The translations under genes were made by a program, and so were the position numbers. From an uncultured Bacilli bacterium (GTDB lineage Bacteria; Bacillota_I; Bacilli_A; RF39; UBA660): a stretch of 6,888 nucleotides of DNA. The stretch spans positions 1-6,888 of the forward strand of contig CANQIY010000052.1 of the NCBI GenBank assembly GCA_947624125.1, read 5' to 3'. Shown here piece after piece: positions 5,687 through 6,888 of the stretch (position 1 is its first letter; every line of letters begins with the position of its first letter). The notes beneath the pieces are model-generated. The model had not been told where the DNA came from, searched no databases, and worked only from the letters and a program-made list of their open reading frames with translations.

Positions 5687-5899
5687 TTAGTATGGACGAT
5701 ACATTGGATAATAATAACTATAGCTATAATTTCCATATGGAGCCATTGGACCATAACCACCATAAGATGGGGCAACATTATAAATTGGCCGTGGTCTTGT
5801 TAGTCCTACTGCTGCTCCCCCAATAAGGGCTCCACCTAAAAATGGTAGTAAAAAGCGATTATTATTATAATTGTTATAATTATTATATGGATAATACAT
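5687..5899 (-). CDS. 70-residue Tyr/Gly/Pro-rich small membrane protein
   Basis: The ATG (5897-5899) has an SD GAGAGG (5909-5914) 9 nt upstream; the stop is TAA. The N-terminus is MYYPYNNYNNYNNNR. Residues 16-33 form a glycine-rich hydrophobic stretch (FLLPFLGGALIGGAAVGL) long enough to cross or insert in the membrane, with small-residue spacing that favours helix packing. The tail is low complexity, rich in Tyr, Gly and Pro, ending YYYPMYRPY; 16 of 70 residues are tyrosine. I do not recognise a characterised family. Similar short YG-rich proteins are often annotated as hypothetical or coat-like in Bacillota, but nothing here indicates sporulation. It stands alone between its own promoter and the shared bidirectional terminator. 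Biased composition combined with a good SD and a proper start supports a real gene. Confidence 0.7.
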   Translation of the reverse strand: MYYPYNNYNNYNNNRFLLPFLGGALIGGAAVGLTRPRPIYNVAPSYGGYGPMAPYGNYSYSYYYPMYRPY

Positions 5900-5932
5900 A
5901 ATAAACTTCCTCTCTTGTTATATATTATGAGT

Positions 5933-5946
5933 AAGAAAATTTTCTT
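5933..5946. repeat. 14-bp perfect palindrome AAGAAAATTTTCTT
   Basis: A perfect palindrome lies between two of the TTATGAATA-like motifs, at the predicted transcription start of the small YG-rich gene (near 5943) and 34 bp before its start codon. It is a plausible operator. Confidence 0.4.
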
Positions 5947-5949
5947 TTC

Positions 5950-5978
5950 ATTATGAATACCTACTAATAATATCTTAA
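5950..5978 (-). promoter_or_regulatory. Probable promoter of the small YG-rich gene
   Basis: On the minus strand TTAAGA (5973-5978, four of six) and CATAAT (5950-5955, five of six) are 17 bp apart. The leader would be about 44 nt. Both boxes are embedded in the repeated and inverted motifs of this region, suggesting regulation. From about 5990 to 6079 I see no gene or clear signal. Confidence 0.4.
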
Positions 5979-6079
5979 CTATTCATAAAATTAATAAATA
6001 TATTATTTCTTTTCTAAATATTTATATAGAAACATTTGATGTGAGTGTCTGTCTCTAATCTTGAGAAAGAAAGGAGAGA

Positions 6080-6105
6080 TAAAAAAAGAACTTTTTGCAA
6101 GTTCT
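6080..6105 (-). terminator. Rho-independent terminator of the predicted small RNA
   Basis: The minus strand reads AGAACTT, loop GCAAA, AAGTTCT, then T's (A run 6081-6087 on the plus strand). The 7-bp stem followed directly by the T run is a textbook terminator, and no coding gene on this strand ends just before it. Confidence 0.8.
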
Positions 6106-6205
6106 CTATATAGAAGTTCGAAAAAGCTCGAACATAAACGTCAATGGTGCGATTGCAAAAGGGGTTTAACACACCTAATAAAAAATAAGTCCATCAATAT
6201 TTGAT
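6081..6205 (-). ncRNA. Predicted small regulatory RNA (about 125 nt) with a C-rich loop
   Basis: A near-consensus promoter (6212-6240) and a strong terminator (6080-6105) bracket about 125 nt with no convincing ORF. Helices on the minus strand: GGUGUG (6170-6175) with CGCACC (6146-6151), closing an 18-nt loop that contains AAACCCCUUUUGC; then GUUCGA (6128-6133) with UCGAAC (6116-6121); then the terminator. A competing CAAU/AUUG pairing overlaps the first helix. The exposed CCCCUUUU is complementary to purine-rich SD sequences such as AAAGGG, as in C-rich regulatory RNAs like RsaE/RoxS of Bacillales. I see no conserved SRP RNA, 6S, tmRNA or RNase P signature. The family is unknown; trans-acting regulation is inferred. 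Confidence 0.6.
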
Positions 6206-6211
6206 AAACTT
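6180..6211 (-). terminator. Terminator of rsgA abutting the small-RNA promoter
   Basis: On the minus strand AAGTTTATCAA (6201-6211) pairs with TTGATGGACTT (6187-6197) around an ATA loop: 11 pairs including two G-U, which become mismatches on the plus strand. This is followed by A and six T (6180-6185). It lies about 75 nt after the rsgA stop. The small-RNA -10 box is the very next base pair, so transcripts starting near 6205 would contain only part of the stem and could avoid termination. Confidence 0.55.
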
Positions 6212-6240
6212 ATTATACCGTATCTAATTTTAATCTTCAA
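6212..6240 (-). promoter_or_regulatory. Promoter of the predicted small RNA
   Basis: On the minus strand TTGAAG (6235-6240, four of six) and a perfect TATAAT (6212-6217) are exactly 17 bp apart. The expected start is an A near 6205. Confidence 0.65.
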
Positions 6241-6286
6241 TATAATATCGTTATATTACTTATATTTTTAAAATTTTATTTCTTCA

Positions 6287-6888
6287 TTATTTTGATTTTT
6301 TTTTTACTTCCTCAGGATAAATACTATCTAATATTTCAGAATAATCTTTAATATTCAATACGTCACTCATAATTCTTAGATAACTTTCATACCTATCAAA
6401 ATTTATTAATCCGCTCGCTACGCCTTGTTTGACAATACAAGAATCATATGGCTCATTAAAATGAAGGCAATCATTATACTTGCATTTGTCTTTCCAATTT
6501 TCAAATTCAAGAAAATAATCTTGAATTTCATTAGGGTTAAAAGATGAAACGTCCAAGCTTCTAATTCCAGGAGTATCAATTATTGATGATCCTTTTTCCC
6601 AAACATAATATTTTGAAGTTGTTGTAGTGTGTCTTCCTCTCTTACTCTTTTCACTAACATGACTAGTTTTAATTTCATCATCACCCATAATAGCATTTGT
6701 TAAAGAGGATTTCCCTACACCACTATTTCCTACAAAAATTGCCTGTTTATTTAATAATTGTGCTTTTAAATCATCAATTCCAATATTGCTGTAAGTAGAA
6801 GTTTCAATTACAGTTATACCTAAATCTCTATAAGTAGAAAGAATTTCTTCATCTTCTAAAGTCTTTAAATCACATTTATTTAAGCAAA
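6287..6888 (-). CDS. rsgA: RsgA, ribosome small-subunit-dependent GTPase (partial, N-terminus off the right edge)
   Basis: The frame is open from the right edge to TAA (6287-6289), giving 199 residues of a protein that is usually about 290-300; the N-terminal OB-fold part is missing. RsgA (YjeQ/YloQ) is a circularly permuted GTPase that helps late maturation of the 30S subunit. The permuted motif order is visible: G4 LNKCD (fragment residues 2-6), G1 VGNSGVGKSS (52-61), the GRHTTT segment (84-89), G3 DTPG (104-107). The C-terminal zinc-binding set follows as C135, C140, H142 and C150 in the pattern C-x4-C-x-H-x7-C; the last spacing is two residues longer than the usual five. A shorter ORF starting at an internal Met (6686-6688) is not the real start, because G1 and G4 lie upstream of it. 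The tail is lysine-rich and encoded by a run of ten A. It has its own likely terminator at 6180-6211. Confidence 0.93.
   Translation of the reverse strand, partial: CLNKCDLKTLEDEEILSTYRDLGITVIETSTYSNIGIDDLKAQLLNKQAIFVGNSGVGKSSLTNAIMGDDEIKTSHVSEKSKRGRHTTTTSKYYVWEKGSSIIDTPGIRSLDVSSFNPNEIQDYFLEFENWKDKCKYNDCLHFNEPYDSCIVKQGVASGLINFDRYESYLRIMSDVLNIKDYSEILDSIYPEEVKKKSK

Larger units (their letters stand above)
5924..5989. repeat. Three copies of a TTATGAATA-like motif upstream of the small YG-rich gene
   Basis: ATTATGAGTA (5924-5933) and ATTATGAATA (5950-5959) are direct repeats 26 bp apart. TATTCATAAA (5980-5989) is the same motif inverted. The second and third copies form a 9-bp inverted repeat, TTATGAATA/TATTCATAA, with a 20-nt centre. 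The second copy covers the predicted -10. This arrangement would suit a regulator binding site; the AT-rich background makes part of it expected by chance. Confidence 0.4.

Noticed and set aside
6095..6169. Short plus-strand ORF (TTG start, about 24 codons) downstream of GGAGAG at 6073
   Set aside because: The spacing from SD to start is about 16 nt, and the frame is antisense to a clear terminator and hairpin set.
6081..6205. tracrRNA or other CRISPR-associated RNA
   Set aside because: There are no cas genes, repeats or anti-repeat in the window; a terminator hairpin alone is not evidence.
1..6888. Mycoplasma-like genetic code (TGA as Trp)
   Set aside because: All Trp codons checked are TGG and no gene needs TGA read through. 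A sortase and a wall-sorting signal also argue for a walled cell.

Overview
The window is strongly AT-rich DNA from a low-GC Gram-positive bacterium. A sortase, a sorting-signal adhesin and a ClpC-type chaperone point to a walled member of the Bacillota. An uncultivated gut Bacilli or Erysipelotrichia-like lineage is the best guess; this is inference from composition and gene content, with no marker gene to fix it. All tryptophans seen are TGG and all stops are TAA or TAG, so nothing here shows whether TGA is read as stop.

Layout, left to right. (1) 1-308, minus: the start of a membrane-anchored surface protein that runs off the left edge. Its promoter has a run of eight G in the spacer between -35 and -10, a candidate phase-variation switch. 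(2) About 372-690, minus: a compact transcription unit for a 34-residue hydrophobic peptide. Its leader can bury the Shine-Dalgarno (SD) sequence in a hairpin, its 5' leader and 3' UTR are complementary over about 20 nt, and it ends in its own terminator. It looks like a type I toxin mRNA and is the best candidate for an undescribed system. (3) 755-2869, minus: a ClpC-like AAA+ unfoldase whose second ATPase domain has lost most catalytic residues but keeps a P-loop, the pore loop and a VGF ClpP-docking motif. (4) 2984-5621, plus, divergent from clpC: a thioester-domain adhesin with four CnaB/SpaA-like domains and an IPKTS sorting signal, overlapping a sortase gene; a bidirectional terminator follows. 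(5) 5687-5899, minus: a 70-residue Tyr/Gly/Pro-rich small membrane protein behind a promoter set among repeated and inverted motifs. (6) About 6081-6205, minus: a predicted small RNA with its own promoter, terminator and a C-rich loop. (7) 6287-6888, minus: the C-terminal two thirds of the ribosome-assembly GTPase RsgA, running off the right edge.

Working together: the adhesin and sortase form a clear functional pair (display and anchoring). The partial surface protein may be a second cell-envelope factor under on/off control. The peptide unit, the C-rich small RNA and the repeated motifs before the small YG-rich protein suggest much RNA-level and operator control in the intergenic DNA. ClpC and RsgA are housekeeping functions, though ClpC is unusually diverged.
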